A DNA stretch of 64,000 nucleotides from Alopecurus myosuroides (taxonomy: Eukaryota > Streptophyta > Magnoliopsida > Poales > Poaceae). Position 1 is the stretch's first letter. Each line of letters begins with the position of its first letter. This document shows, piece after piece, positions 48,532-59,600 of the stretch. A model generated the notes under the pieces. That model saw only the letters and a program-made list of their open reading frames with translations, did not search any database and had not been told where the DNA came from. Made by a program: the position numbers and the translations under genes. The stretch is taken from the NCBI GenBank assembly GCA_028641055.1, contig CM054059.1:107520263-107584262 (forward strand), given 5' to 3'.

Positions 48532-51500
48532 CTAAGTATAATACGGACGCAGCTGAGCCACGTTCCATGGTCTATCTCTTTCTTGCATAGATGAAGTGGT
48601 GCGTGCGGTGTCATTGACTGTAGCCGACTCTTCCCTTGCATCTATCAAATAATATGATCCGTTATGTAGGCTCCGGCTTACGATAAATGGTCCTTCCCAT
48701 GGTGGTGATAATTTGTGTTTTCCTTCGTTTGACTGTACCAGACGCAGAACCAAGTCTCCTTCCTGGAATACCCGGGTCTTCACACGCCGGCTATGATACC
48801 TCCGTAGATCTTGCTGATATATGGCTGATCTTTCCAGGGCTTGTTCTCTTTGTTCTTCTAACATATCTACGGCGTCCTGCCGGGTTTTTTCGTTCTCCAC
48901 TTCGACGTAAGCTGATACTCTGGGCGAATCGTGAATAATATCACTTGGTAACACTGCTTCCGCCCCATAGACCATGAAGAAGGGTGTCATCTGAGTGGAC
49001 CTGTTAGGTGTAGTGTTGATACCCCAAACCACAGAAGGAAGTTCTTCGACCCATGCACCAGCTGCCCTGATACAGGGGACTCGCAATCGTGGTTTTAATC
49101 CGCGAAGCAATTCTTGGTTTGCCCTCTCCACTTGTCCATTGGCCTGCGGATGAGCCACTGATGCAACATCAAGCCGGATTCCATTGTTGCCACAGAATTT
49201 CTCCATCTCGCCAAGAGACATGTTAGTTCCGTTGTCGGTGATTATGCTGTGGGGATACCCAAACCGGTAGATAATCCTTTTCAGGAACTTGACTGCTGTA
49301 GCCGCTTCGCAATTAGTAACTGGCATAACCTCAACCCACTTGGTAAACTTGTCAATGGCCACCAAAAGATGCGTCTTCTTGCATGGTGACATATGGAAGG
49401 GACCAACCATGTCCATACCCCAAACGGCGAACGGCCAAGTTAATGGGATGGTCCGTAATTCCATAGCCGGTACGTGTGTTTGGCGAGCGTACCTTTGACA
49501 TCCGTCACATCTTGCTACCAAACGTTCTGCATCCGATAGAGCCGTAAGCCAGAAAAATCCGTGTCGATAAGCTTTAGCCACCAGAGACCTTGTAGATGCA
49601 TGATGCCCACAGTCGCCTTCGTGTATTTCCTTGAGAATCTGCCGGCCTTCTTCTGGCGCTACGCAGCGCAAGAAGACTCCTGTTGCGCTTCTCTTGTATA
49701 ATTCTCCGTTGATGATGGAATACCCCTTTGCTCGCCTCAGGATTTGTCTTGCTAATACCTCCTGTTCTGGTAATTCGCCCCGCGATAAGTAGGCCAGGTA
49801 AGGCTCTGTCCACTCGGGGATGGCGTGTACTGTGGCCACGTACTCCAAATCCGGGTCTTGATTTGCCAGTTCTTCCTCAGACTCGGTTTTAACTGATGGT
49901 CGCCACAACTCGTCCAAGAACACATTAGGTGGAACCGGCTCCCTACGCGAGCCGAGTCTGGCGAGTGCGTCTGCTGCCTCGTTTTTTCTTCTGTCTATGT
50001 GCTCCACCTCATACCCGGAAAAGCACCCGGCAACCCTGTCGACTTCCCTGCGGTATGCTGCCATAGTTGCATCCTTTCTGTCCCAAGTTCCCGATACCTG
50101 TTGTACCACAAGATCCGAATCTCCGAAGCATCGTATTCTTTTAATGTTCATTTCCTTGGCCACCTTTAAACCATGCAACAGGGCCTCATACTCGGCCACG
50201 TTGTTTGAGCAATCAAAGTGAATTTGTAGTACGTAACTCAATTTGTCTCCCTTGGGCGATGTCAGCACTACTCCAGCTCCCGATCCCTCATATTGCTTTG
50301 ACCCATCGAAGTGCATGGTCCATGACTCGGATTTTGGAACTGTGGTAGCCATACCTGTATGTGTCCAGTCGTTAACGAAATCAATTAAAGCTTGGGACTT
50401 GATTGCTGACCTGGGTTCGTAGTTTATGTGATAATCCCCCATCTCTATTGCCCACTTGGCTATTCTTCCCGTCGCGTCCGAGTTTCTGATAATATCCGAC
50501 ATTGGTATTGAGCTGACCACCGTTATAGGATGTTCTTGGAAATACGGCTTCAACTTCCTGCTGGCCATGAAGACTCCGAACACCAACTTTTGCCAATGTG
50601 GATAGCGCTGCTTTGCTTCTGATAATACTTCACTGACGTAATAAACCGGCCTCTGAACCGGGTAACCTTTCCCGTCCTCTTTGCGTTCCACGACAACCAC
50701 TGCGCTAACGGCTCGGGGGCCAGCCGCCACGTATAGCAACATAGGCTCTTTAGGACCCGGCGCCGCTAGTACTGGTGCTTCAGATAATTGCTTCTTTAGT
50801 GCTTCAAACGCTTCATCTGCCTCTTCGTCCCATACGAATTTATCCGATTTTCGCAAGAGCCGATACAAGGGTATTGCTTTTTCTCCGAGTCTAGATATGA
50901 ACCGACTCAAGGCTGCTACACAGCCCGTGAGCTTTTGAACATGCTTCAAGTTCTCCGGCTTTTTCAAACTCTGGATTGCCTTGATTTTATCTGGATTTGC
51001 CTCAATTCCTCTCTCGGAAACTATGAAGCCGAGTAACTTCCCAGCCGGAACTCCGAACACGCACTTCGTTGGATTAAGTTTCATCTGGTACCTCCTCAGG
51101 TTTTTGAATGTCTCCTTTAGATCATCGATAAATGTCTCCGCCTTCCTGGTCTTGATGACCACGTCATCCACATAAGCATGGACGTTACGTCCGATTTGGT
51201 CCTCGAAGCACTTTTGAATACACCGCTGGTAAGTTGCACCAGCGTTCTTCAGCCCAAATGTCATAGTTTTATAACAAAAGGCCCCAAACGGGGTTATGAA
51301 TGATGTTTTCTCCCAATCTTCCCTTTTGAGCTTAATCTGATGATACCCGGAATATGCATCCAGGAAGCATAACAGATCGCTTCCAGCTACTGCGTCTATA
51401 ATCTGATTTATCCTTGGGAGCGCAAACGGATCCTTTGGGCAATGCTTGTTAAGACTAGTGAAGTCAATGCACATCCTCCACTCGTTGGTCTTTTTCATCA

Positions 51501-52125
51501 CTAGAACCGGGTTAGCCAACCAATCCGGGTGAAATACTTCCATGATAAAGCCGGCTGTCAGTAGCCGAGCGATTTCTTCGCCTATAGCTTTCCTTCTTTC
51601 CTCATTCATTTTCCTCAAACCTTGTTTCACGGGCCTAGACTTGGGATCCACATGCAAACTGTGCTCAGCCAATTCTGTAGGGATACCCGGCATGTCGCTG
51701 GGTGTCCAGGCAAACACATCTGCATTCGAGCGAATGAACTCCACGAGCGCTCCCTCCTGCTCTTTTCCCAGGTTAGACCCTATGGTAAACTGCTTAGTGG
51801 AGTCCCCTTCGACAAAATCTATCTTCTTGGTGTCTTGTGCTGCCTTGAATTTTGCTCTCTCATCCTCAGTATTCGGCATTTTCAAGGCTGTTCTATCGTC
51901 CGGGTTTACTTGAGATCGGTAATATTCGAGTTCTTCCTTCCGGCATGCCTGCTCGGCCATAACTGAATCTCCTTCGTCACACTCGGCCGCTATATCCCGG
52001 TTCCCATGTATAGTGATGGTCCGTTTAGGACCCGGGATTTTCAGCTGCAAATACACGTAGCACGGCCTAGCCATGAATTGGGCGTAAGCCGGTCTCCCAG
52101 TAAAGGATGTTGATGCTACTTCCAC
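48532..52125 (-). CDS. F pol: reverse transcriptase, RNase H, integrase (uninterrupted)
   Basis: Open for 1197 codons from GTG 52125 to TAG-type stop at 48532; the first ATG is about codon 18. It opens with the protease tail (GRPAYAQFMARPC), then RT with WLANPVLVMKK, FLDAYSGYHQI, FGLKNAGATYQR and YVDD at 51163-51174 (about residue 317). RNase H: MHFDGSK (about 605), YEALLHG, GDSDLVV, NEAADALA. Integrase: GDCGHH...CDGCQRY finger, then GMDMVG, ITDNGTN and NGQVERANQ (D, D, E; about 903, 962, 1001) and PPWEGPF near the end. No chromodomain. All catalytic residues checked are present. It makes cDNA, removes RNA and inserts cDNA. The upstream gag-protease frame (stop 52067) overlaps by 59 bases; +1 shift would be needed to join them. 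Confidence 0.9.
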   Translation of the reverse strand: MEVASTSFTGRPAYAQFMARPCYVYLQLKIPGPKRTITIHGNRDIAAECDEGDSVMAEQACRKEELEYYRSQVNPDDRTALKMPNTEDERAKFKAAQDTKKIDFVEGDSTKQFTIGSNLGKEQEGALVEFIRSNADVFAWTPSDMPGIPTELAEHSLHVDPKSRPVKQGLRKMNEERRKAIGEEIARLLTAGFIMEVFHPDWLANPVLVMKKTNEWRMCIDFTSLNKHCPKDPFALPRINQIIDAVAGSDLLCFLDAYSGYHQIKLKREDWEKTSFITPFGAFCYKTMTFGLKNAGATYQRCIQKCFEDQIGRNVHAYVDDVVIKTRKAETFIDDLKETFKNLRRYQMKLNPTKCVFGVPAGKLLGFIVSERGIEANPDKIKAIQSLKKPENLKHVQKLTGCVAALSRFISRLGEKAIPLYRLLRKSDKFVWDEEADEAFEALKKQLSEAPVLAAPGPKEPMLLYVAAGPRAVSAVVVVERKEDGKGYPVQRPVYYVSEVLSEAKQRYPHWQKLVFGVFMASRKLKPYFQEHPITVVSSIPMSDIIRNSDATGRIAKWAIEMGDYHINYEPRSAIKSQALIDFVNDWTHTGMATTVPKSESWTMHFDGSKQYEGSGAGVVLTSPKGDKLSYVLQIHFDCSNNVAEYEALLHGLKVAKEMNIKRIRCFGDSDLVVQQVSGTWDRKDATMAAYRREVDRVAGCFSGYEVEHIDRRKNEAADALARLGSRREPVPPNVFLDELWRPSVKTESEEELANQDPDLEYVATVHAIPEWTEPYLAYLSRGELPEQEVLARQILRRAKGYSIINGELYKRSATGVFLRCVAPEEGRQILKEIHEGDCGHHASTRSLVAKAYRHGFFWLTALSDAERLVARCDGCQRYARQTHVPAMELRTIPLTWPFAVWGMDMVGPFHMSPCKKTHLLVAIDKFTKWVEVMPVTNCEAATAVKFLKRIIYRFGYPHSIITDNGTNMSLGEMEKFCGNNGIRLDVASVAHPQANGQVERANQELLRGLKPRLRVPCIRAAGAWVEELPSVVWGINTTPNRSTQMTPFFMVYGAEAVLPSDIIHDSPRVSAYVEVENEKTRQDAVDMLEEQREQALERSAIYQQDLRRYHSRRVKTRVFQEGDLVLRLVQSNEGKHKLSPPWEGPFIVSRSLHNGSYYLIDAREESATVNDTARTTSSMQERDRPWNVAQLRPYYT

Positions 52126-52741
52126 CGTCCATCAGGACCTTCTTCAGCTCGTAACCATTAACCTGTGGAGCGACCACCAACGCCAAGACTCCTGGACGCT
52201 CCACCTTTTCCGGATGATCTCTTCTACTCCACGTTATCTCTTGTTCTGCCCATCTAAGGTATCCCGGCGCGGCCGATGAAACCGGATTTGCCGCCTGCTT
52301 TGATGTCTCTTTGTTCCTGCTAGAAGTTCCTGTAGTATGCACATGATATTGTCCTTTTAAGTTAGTCGTTCGTACCGTGTCGACGAAGATATTGATCCGG
52401 CCGACCGTCAATATAAATCCGGACTCGAGGTGATCCGGTTCTGGCCCCCAGCCGGGATCGTCCACCAACTTTTCTTCTTCGTGGTCGACGTAGATTTCGC
52501 CAATGACAAGATCCTCCATGCCCTTCTGAGCTTCTCCCGTGATGTAGACGCCTTTGGACGCAGGCCCCACGGTGGGCGCCAACTGTCGTGGGATAATCAC
52601 GGCAGATGTTACCAGGGGTAACTGATCTTGGGGCAAGTCGACACAGGCGTTCGGGAGAGGGTTTAGCTCAAAGGAAGACATGATACAACTTGATATGACA
52701 GCCGGCAATCGAAGTCGCCGGATCTCTATTCTCGATACAAT
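52067..52741 (-). pseudogene. F gag start fused to protease stub
   Basis: The frame opens in the LTR (ATG 52681 region, MSSFELNPLPN) and passes the PBS (QLAPTVG). After VDTVRTT it jumps, still in frame, to GQYHVHTTG, the segment before protease. It continues to LMDGGSSINILYWET, then a second deletion brings the frame to a stop at 52067. Compared with G about 700 residues of gag and about 80 of protease are lost. So F cannot make gag. The start at 52681 is chosen by analogy with E and G. Confidence 0.75.
52566..52583 (-). other. F primer-binding site
   Basis: The minus strand reads TTGGCGCCCACCGTGGGG next to the 5' LTR end (52584). Same as G. Confidence 0.75.
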
Positions 52742-53061
52742 AACTCGATTAGGGTTTACACTGGATACTCGATACCACTTGATATGGCTAAGGTTCTCAA
52801 ATCTCTGTGTCAATCTATACCCGAGGGTCGGTTTATATAGTACCCGTACCCCCCCTAACTTATTTTACAAGACAGACCCGGGTCCTACCCAGACACGGCG
52901 TGCTAACCCTAACTTTCCTTTACGACACCCATAATCCGGGTCACTAGGCCCACGAGCTTGGGCCTCCACAAACATCTTTATCCCTAGCTGTATCCTGCTC
53001 ACTGTCCCTGGGCCGGGTTATTCCGCGGATCTTGGCATACCGGGTTAGCATCCCCCCATCA
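52584..53061 (-). repeat. F 5' LTR (478 bp)
   Basis: Differs from 42576-43052 by C/G near 42885, C/G near 42955, T/G near 43017, and one extra C in the terminal C run. Flanked by catgg (53062-53066). Confidence 0.9.
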
Positions 53062-55132
53062 CATGGACTACCTGCAGCGCCGCGCCCAGCTGCGCCCCCC
53101 GCTGGATCACACGTTTCTCGAGCAAGGCCGGCCTCGACCATTCTTGCAGGACCCAAGTGTCTCTCGGACAACATCAGAGCTGAACCTTACCCGGAAAAAT
53201 TCAAAGAGCCAGGAAAAGTAGTGAATTACGAACCAACTATGGATCCAGAAACATGGCTAAGCAGTTATGAGATGGCAATGTCGATTCGCAATGCATCCGA
53301 GAATCTCCAAGCCAAGTTCATGTACTTGATGATGTCAGAAGGAGCAGCAAAGTTATGGTTCACCAATCTGCCGGAAAGATCGATCAAGTCCTGGGAGTAA
53401 TTGAAGACCACGTTTGTCAAGCACTTTCATGGGACGTGCAGAAAATTGTTCACTATTGATGATCTAGAGCGACGCGTCCAGAAGAAGGGAGAGTCGGCGC
53501 GCAGTTGGGTGCGCCGGGTTACGGAGATACTTCACTCGTCCACAGATATTCAACCCAAGGATGCACTACAAGCTATGGCAAAAACATGCAAGTATATACC
53601 TTTAGTGCAAAAATTAACTCGCATGAAATCCAGTCGGAATGCGTCGGAGGTTACAATGGGAGAATTGATGGATGCGTGCAACAAACACGCTGCAACAGAT
53701 ACTACAGAGGAGGAAGTTGATGACAAGAAGGCAAAAGCAAACACAAGTAATAGCGGAAGAACCGGCAATGGATCAGCACCGGGTAATAACGGAAATAGCC
53801 AGAACAAGCGCCCGTTTGAAGGAGGCTCCGAGTTTGTCGCCAACACAGAGGCCGGGTCTTCGAGACCCAGATCTGAAGGGAATTTTAACACTGGAAATCA
53901 CAACGGAGGACACTATCAAGGGCCTCCGAGGCCAGGTAACAGTTGGGACATCTTTAGAATGGCATGCCCAAAGCACAGCAGGAACGGGCTAATCACTCCT
54001 TGGAGCAATGCGCCGACTTACAAAGGTGGAAGAACGAGGAAGTGAACAGAGCCATGCGAGGTGCGGGTCGGGGAGGAGGACCGGGTCAGGGTGGAAACCC
54101 GGGCAACGGCCCACCCCCAGCCGGTAACCCGGCAGCCGGAAATCAGGGCAACAATCAAGGGGGAGCTGGAGGTTTCCAGGCCAACCCCAAACAGTTGGGT
54201 CAATATCACGTGCATACTACAGGAGGTTCCAACAAGGATAAAAAGATACTGAAGCAAGCGGTCAACTCAATCTCTTCGGCTATCCCGAGATATTTGAGGT
54301 GGTCAGAACAAGATATAACATGGAGCAGAAGAGATCACCCGGAAAGAGTAGAACACCCGGGAGTCTTAGCATTGGTAGTTGCACCACAGGTCAATGGGTA
54401 CGAGCTGAAGAAGGTCCTGATGGATGGAGGAAGCAGCATCAATATCCTGTACTGGGAAACCTTTCTACGCATGGGTCTCAAGGAATCTCAGCTCCAAAAA
54501 ATACAACAGTTTTCCATGGCATAGTACCGGGTCACTCAGCATGCCCCGAGGGAAAAATCGCATTGGAAGTAGCTTTTGGGGAATTAAAGGACAATTATCG
54601 AGTTGAGTGGCTTACTTTCGAGGTGGTTAAGTTGCGCAGTCCGTATCACGCGCTGTTTGGAAGGCCGGCTTATGCTAAATTCATGGCGAGGCCATGTTAT
54701 GTGTATCTGCAATTAAAAATTCCGGGTCCTAAGCAGACCATTACCATACATGGAAATCGAGATATAGCAGCTGAATGCGATGAAGGAGACGCGGCAATGG
54801 CCGAGCAAGCCTGTAGAAAAGAGGAACTCAAACATTACCGGTCTCAAGCAGACCCGGAGGACAGGACCACCTCAAAAAGGCCGAGCACTGAAGGAGAAAA
54901 AGCAAGACCCAGGTCCGAGAAAGATGCTAAGATGGTGGCTTTCATCAAGAACGATTCCTCTAAACAATCTGGCATAGGAGAAGAAACCACAACACCGTTC
55001 ACGGCTAGCCGCGTTATGGGAACACCTCACCCGGATTGGCTAGCAAACCCGGTACTCATCATGAAAAAGTCCAACAAATGGAGAGTGTGCATCGGTCGCG
55101 TCAGCCCAGGACCGACTCCCAAGGAGAACTAA

Positions 55133-56124
55133 ACAATGTAACGGGCAGCAGGTTTCAGACGCGCTCTTTTCCTACCCAGGGTACCTAAGGGGACTGGAAG
55201 GTTTTTAATGAGGCGGCCTGCTGACCCAAACTTTTTCGTATCAGTAAAAGAGATGGTTATCAAGTCTTATTATGATCTTTGCTTCGATCACAAGTAAGTA
55301 GTATTCACTGCTATCAGTACATCAGTATCATCAAGTATGTTGCATATATATAGGTCTTGGGGGCTGGTTGCTTGAATAGCACAGTCACAAACCCAAAAGG
55401 CCCGGCCTTGATGCCTATGAGTTATAAGGGCCGACTACTCGCAAGACGAGTACGGCTGCAATCTTATAACCGGACAAAGGAGCCAAATTTTCTTGACTAT
55501 TCTTACTTAAGCTCGATGTGACTCGCACTAAAGTGGCATGATCTGTTCGCTTACGATTACAATCAGCCGTGCAGCCCAATGGGACTTGCCTGACCCTGTT
55601 TTTCGTATAGATGTAACAACATGGTATCCACGCGAAAACCGGCTTACAGTACAAGATAGTCAAAAGGGTCATCTAAACCACAAGTTTATGCAGAGTACAA
55701 GGCTAATAGCCGGAAACTCAACGACTATCAAGCATAACTTCAGTACCTACACGGAATGGCTATAGGTTTTCGGCTCGGTAAAAAACAATTTGTTCTCTGA
55801 GAAAGGCCACACCCCCCTGACTCGGACTTTGGGCCATAGGGACTGGGGACTTCGAAACAGAAACAAACTACTTGGCTATCGAAGCTCGAAAGACCCTAGC
55901 ATCCGAGTCTTGGGGACTTAAAGAAAAGTCCACTTATCAAAACCCGTGATACTCGGAAAACCGAGTCTCACAAAGGGAGCCAAAAAGAGAGTCGGGTATC
56001 GAGAATAAGTTCAAGAATAGACAAGTGTCACGATTATCAAAAGGCCAGGAAAGGCGCAAAGTATATCACGGACTAAAAGTACGTTACAAATTACGATACC
56101 AATATCAGGGGTGCACAGGCGCAC
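55133..56124 (+). other. E 3' non-coding region
   Basis: About 90% like G 60201-61187 by eye. It ends GGGGTGCACAGGCGCAC, directly followed by the LTR at 56125. In G and F that motif is followed by the antisense gene, so E has lost the gene and normal polypurine tract in one step. Confidence 0.75.
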
Positions 56125-56605
56125 TGACGGGGGGGTGATAACCCGGTAGGCCAAACTCCAAGGAGTAACCCGGCCCAAAGGACGGTGCGCAGGATCCGGC
56201 TAAGGATAAGGAAGCTTGTGGAAGGCCCAAGTTTGTAGGCCCAGCAATCCGGATTGTGGGTTACTGTAAAGGAAAGCTAGGGTTTGTGCGCCGTGTCCGG
56301 GTAGGATCCAGGATGCGCCTTGGGGAATAAGCCAGGAGGTACGGGTGCTTTATAAACCGACCCCCAGGTCTAGTTTTAGACAGAGATCCAAGAACCCTAG
56401 CAATATCGCTTGATATCGAGCATCCAGTGTAATCCCCGAGTTGAGTTGTTGTATCGAGATCGGAGACTCGGCGACTTTGATTGCCGGCTACCAGATTGAA
56501 TCGCACCATGTTTTCCTCTGAGCTAAACCCTCTCCCAAACACCTGTGTCGTCTTGCCCCAAGATCAGTTACCCCCGGTAACATCTGCCGTGATTATCCCA
56601 CGACA
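56125..56605 (+). repeat. LTR shared by E and G (481 bp)
   Basis: TGACGGGGGG...CCACGACA, TATA GCTTTATAAACC near 56351. Left side is E internal DNA, right side is G's PBS (TGGCGCCCACCGTGGGGC from 56608). No target duplication on either side. Confidence 0.8.
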
Positions 56606-59600
56606 GTTGGCGCCCACCGTGGGGCCTGCGTCCAAAGGTGTCTACATCACGGGAGAAGCTCGGAAGGGCATGGAGAATCTTGTCATCGGCGAAATCTACA
56701 TCGACCACGAAGGAGAAAAGATGGTGGACGATTCCGGCTGGGGGCCAGAGTCGGATCACCTCGAATCCGGATCCGTCGTGACGATCGGCCAGATCAGCGT
56801 CTTCATTGGTATGGTATGTGCTTCCAATTCGATCCCTGACAACATTGGATCTGATTCTATGCCAGGAAAAGCCACGTCTATCCGATCAGATGATGAAGAA
56901 TCGATTGGAACGACACATCCGGCAGAAGAACCCATCGCGGAGTGGGAACAGCTGGAGGAGCCGGCATGGACCCCACGCGACCGGGCCGAAAGAGAAGATG
57001 ATACCGGGTCTATCCTGGATCTACTGGAAAACCGGTATGAGGAGAACGGTGAGGAAGAACAGCATGAATTTACACCGGATATCGTACGCCGAGTTGCAGT
57101 CTATGCGGCCCCCGCGGCCAACCAAGGAAACGCAACCGCGGCATCAGTCGGGGCGGCTCAGGCAGTGGCCCAGCGACAGGGCGAGGCTAACGGAGACCCG
57201 GTCTTGGCCCGGGTTGAGGGAGAGTCGGCGTCAGTAACCAGCAGAGCAGCGGATGAGGAGTTGCATGCAAATACGTTCGGATTCTTAGAAAACCGGACAC
57301 CAGGGGCGGGTCCTTCGAACCCGCGCCACCCGGCCTTATTCGATAACAATCTGATTCTAGACCCCACGGTTCTCGCAACGGTTATCACTCCGGAAAACGC
57401 AGCGGAACGCGTCAGGGATCTGGATGTGGCTCGTCGTGCGCTGGAACAGCAAAGAAGGCAGGTAGAGGCAGAAAAGCAAGGGATGGCCACGCGGCAGCGT
57501 GAGCTAGATGCGTTGGAAACCCGGCTCCGAGAGGAAACGTCTAGAATACATCAAAGGCACCACACCAGGTTACCAGCAATGGGCGGGGTTATTAATCCGG
57601 CTAATTTATTTGTTACACCTCAGGACCAGCCGATACCAGTGGCGAACCAGGGAACCGCACCCCAACAGGTGACAGCAGCGACACATCCGGCGAATGAGCG
57701 GACCGGGTTACCCCCACCACAAAATAGAGTCACAACCGGCAACGATCTACCACCACCGCCACCATCACGGTTCCGCACACCAGCCGGCCACTACAATAAC
57801 CCCATGGACAATGTATATGCAGCGACACTCGCGTTGAATCAAATCCCTGTAGGAGAGTCGCCCCATGCAGAGAAGACTTGGCAAGCCATCGATCTGTTGC
57901 ACACTGCGGTGGCACAGCAAGCCAATTATCCGGATCACAGAAGCGGTATGCACGGGACGCCATACGTCAGTCAACAGCAAGGGAATATCCAAACAAGTTC
58001 AGCGCGGCGGAGGGAAGAGCAGCAGCAAATGCCGCCTCCTCCCCGCGCTCAGGCAGCATCAGCGGCACAGGCCGTCGTGGACAGTTCTAGGGCTCGGAGG
58101 GCCGCGGCCGGGTCTGCAGCGCATGGACTTCCCGCAGCATCGCGCCCAGCCGCGCCCCCCGCGGTATCACACGTTTCTAGAGCCAGGCCGGCCTCAACCG
58201 TTCTTGCGGGCCCTAAGTGTCTCTCGGACAGTATCAGAGCTGAACCTTACCCGAAAAAATTCAAAGAGCCAGGGAAAGTAGTGAATTATGAGCCAACTAT
58301 GGATCCCGAAACATGGCTAAGCAGTTACGAGATGGCAATGTCAATTCGCAACACGTCCGAGAACCTCCAAGCCAAGTTCATGTACCTGATGATGTCGGAA
58401 GGAGCAGCAAAATTGTGGTTCACCAATTTGCCGGAAGGATCGATCAAGTCTTGGGAGGAATTGAAGACCGCGTTTGTCAAGCACTTTCACGGGACCTGCA
58501 GGAAATTATTCACTATTGATGATCTAGAGCGATGCGTCCAGAAGAAGGGAGAATCGGCGCGTAGTTGGGTGCGCCAGGTTATGGAGATACTTCACTCATC
58601 CACGGGTATCCAGCCCAAGGATGCACTACAGGCCATGGCAAAAACATGCAAGTATATACCTTTAGTGCAAAAGTTAACTCGCATGAAGTCCAGTCGAAAT
58701 GCGTCGGAAGTTACAATGGGAGAATTGATGGATGCGTGCAACAAACACGCTGCGACAGATACTACAGAAGAAGAAGCTGATGACAAGAAGGTAAAAGCAA
58801 ACACAAGCAATAACGGAAGAACCGGCAATGGATCAGCATCAGGTAATAACGGAAATAGCCAGAACAAGCGCCCGTTCGAAGGAGGCTCCGAGTTTGTCGC
58901 CAACACAGAAGCCGGGTCTTCGAGGCCCAGAGCAGAAGGAAATTTCAACGGAGGTAACCACAATGGAGGAAACTATCAAGGTCCACCAAGGCCGAGTAAC
59001 AATTGGGACATATTCAGGATGGCATGCCCGAAGCACAGCAGGAATGGCAGGCCAGCTAACCACTCCCTAGAACAGTGCGCCGATTTACAAAGATGGAAAA
59101 ATGAGGAAGTGCACAGAGCTATGCGAGGTGCAGGACGGGGAGGAGGACCGGGTCCAGGGGCAAACCCGGGCAACGGCCCACCCCCAGCCGGTAATCCGGC
59201 GGCTGGAAATCAAGGTAATAACCAAGGGGGGGCAGGAGGTTTCCAGGCTAACCCCAAACAATTGGGTCAATATCATGTGCATACCACAGGAGACTCTAAC
59301 AAGGACAAAAAGATACTGAAGCAAGCGGTCAACTCAGTTTCGTTAGCTGTCCCGAGGTACTTGAGATGGTCAGAACAGGAGGTAACATGGAGCAGAAGGG
59401 ATCACCCAGAAAGAGTGGAGCACCCAGGAGTCCTGGCACTAGTAGTCGCACCGCAAGTCAATGGGTACGAACTGAAAAAGGTTTTAATGGATGGTGGAAG
59501 CAGCATCAATATACTGTATTGGGAAACCTTCCTACGCATGGGTCTCAAGGAATCTCAGCTGCAAAAAAGCTCAACAGTTTTTCATGGGATAGTGCCGAGT

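Larger units (their letters stand above)
42576..53061 (-). mobile_element. Element F: Tat-type Gypsy with intact pol frame but gag deleted; youngest insertion
   Basis: LTRs at 42576-43052 and 52584-53061 differ by 3 substitutions and 1 indel. Target duplication catgg on both sides, inside E's gag. Minus-strand order: 5' LTR, PBS, short gag start fused to protease, RT-RNase H-integrase, 3' DNA, antisense gene (plus strand), polypurine tract, 3' LTR. Gag core and most of protease are gone. Pol is uninterrupted. Same LTR, PBS and 3' DNA family as E and G. Confidence 0.85.
40949..55132 (+). pseudogene. E gag-protease, split by element F and frameshifted
   Basis: Coding segments 40949-42575 and 53067-55132, with element F inserted between copies of catgg (42571-42575 and 53062-53066). 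Breaks: frame change near 41300-41340, TAA at 53398-53400, a 7-base loss near 53985, a 1-base change near 54500. The core has the gag domain, a CPKH...-type zinc-knuckle-like area, a Gly/Asn-rich linker and LMDGGSSINILYWETF protease. It ends as G does, a short RT stub (WLANPVLIMKKSNKWRVC) then an unrelated tail and stop. Close to G throughout. Confidence 0.75.
40570..56124 (+). mobile_element. Element E: Tat-type Gypsy, gag-protease only, split by element F
   Basis: Parts: 5' LTR 40570-41046; PBS; gag to 42575; element F; gag-protease resumes 53067 to 55132 with a stub of RT; about 1 kb of 3' DNA to 56124, directly joined to the LTR at 56125. RT core, RNase H, integrase, antisense gene and normal polypurine tract are missing. 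G shares the loss of RT-integrase. The LTR at 56125-56605 serves E as 3' LTR and G as 5' LTR; no flank or target duplication lies between them. Confidence 0.75.

Noticed and set aside
42672..52934. Matching 84-codon plus-strand ORFs in both F LTRs
   Set aside because: Opposite to the real gag frame in the LTR; conserved only by LTR identity.
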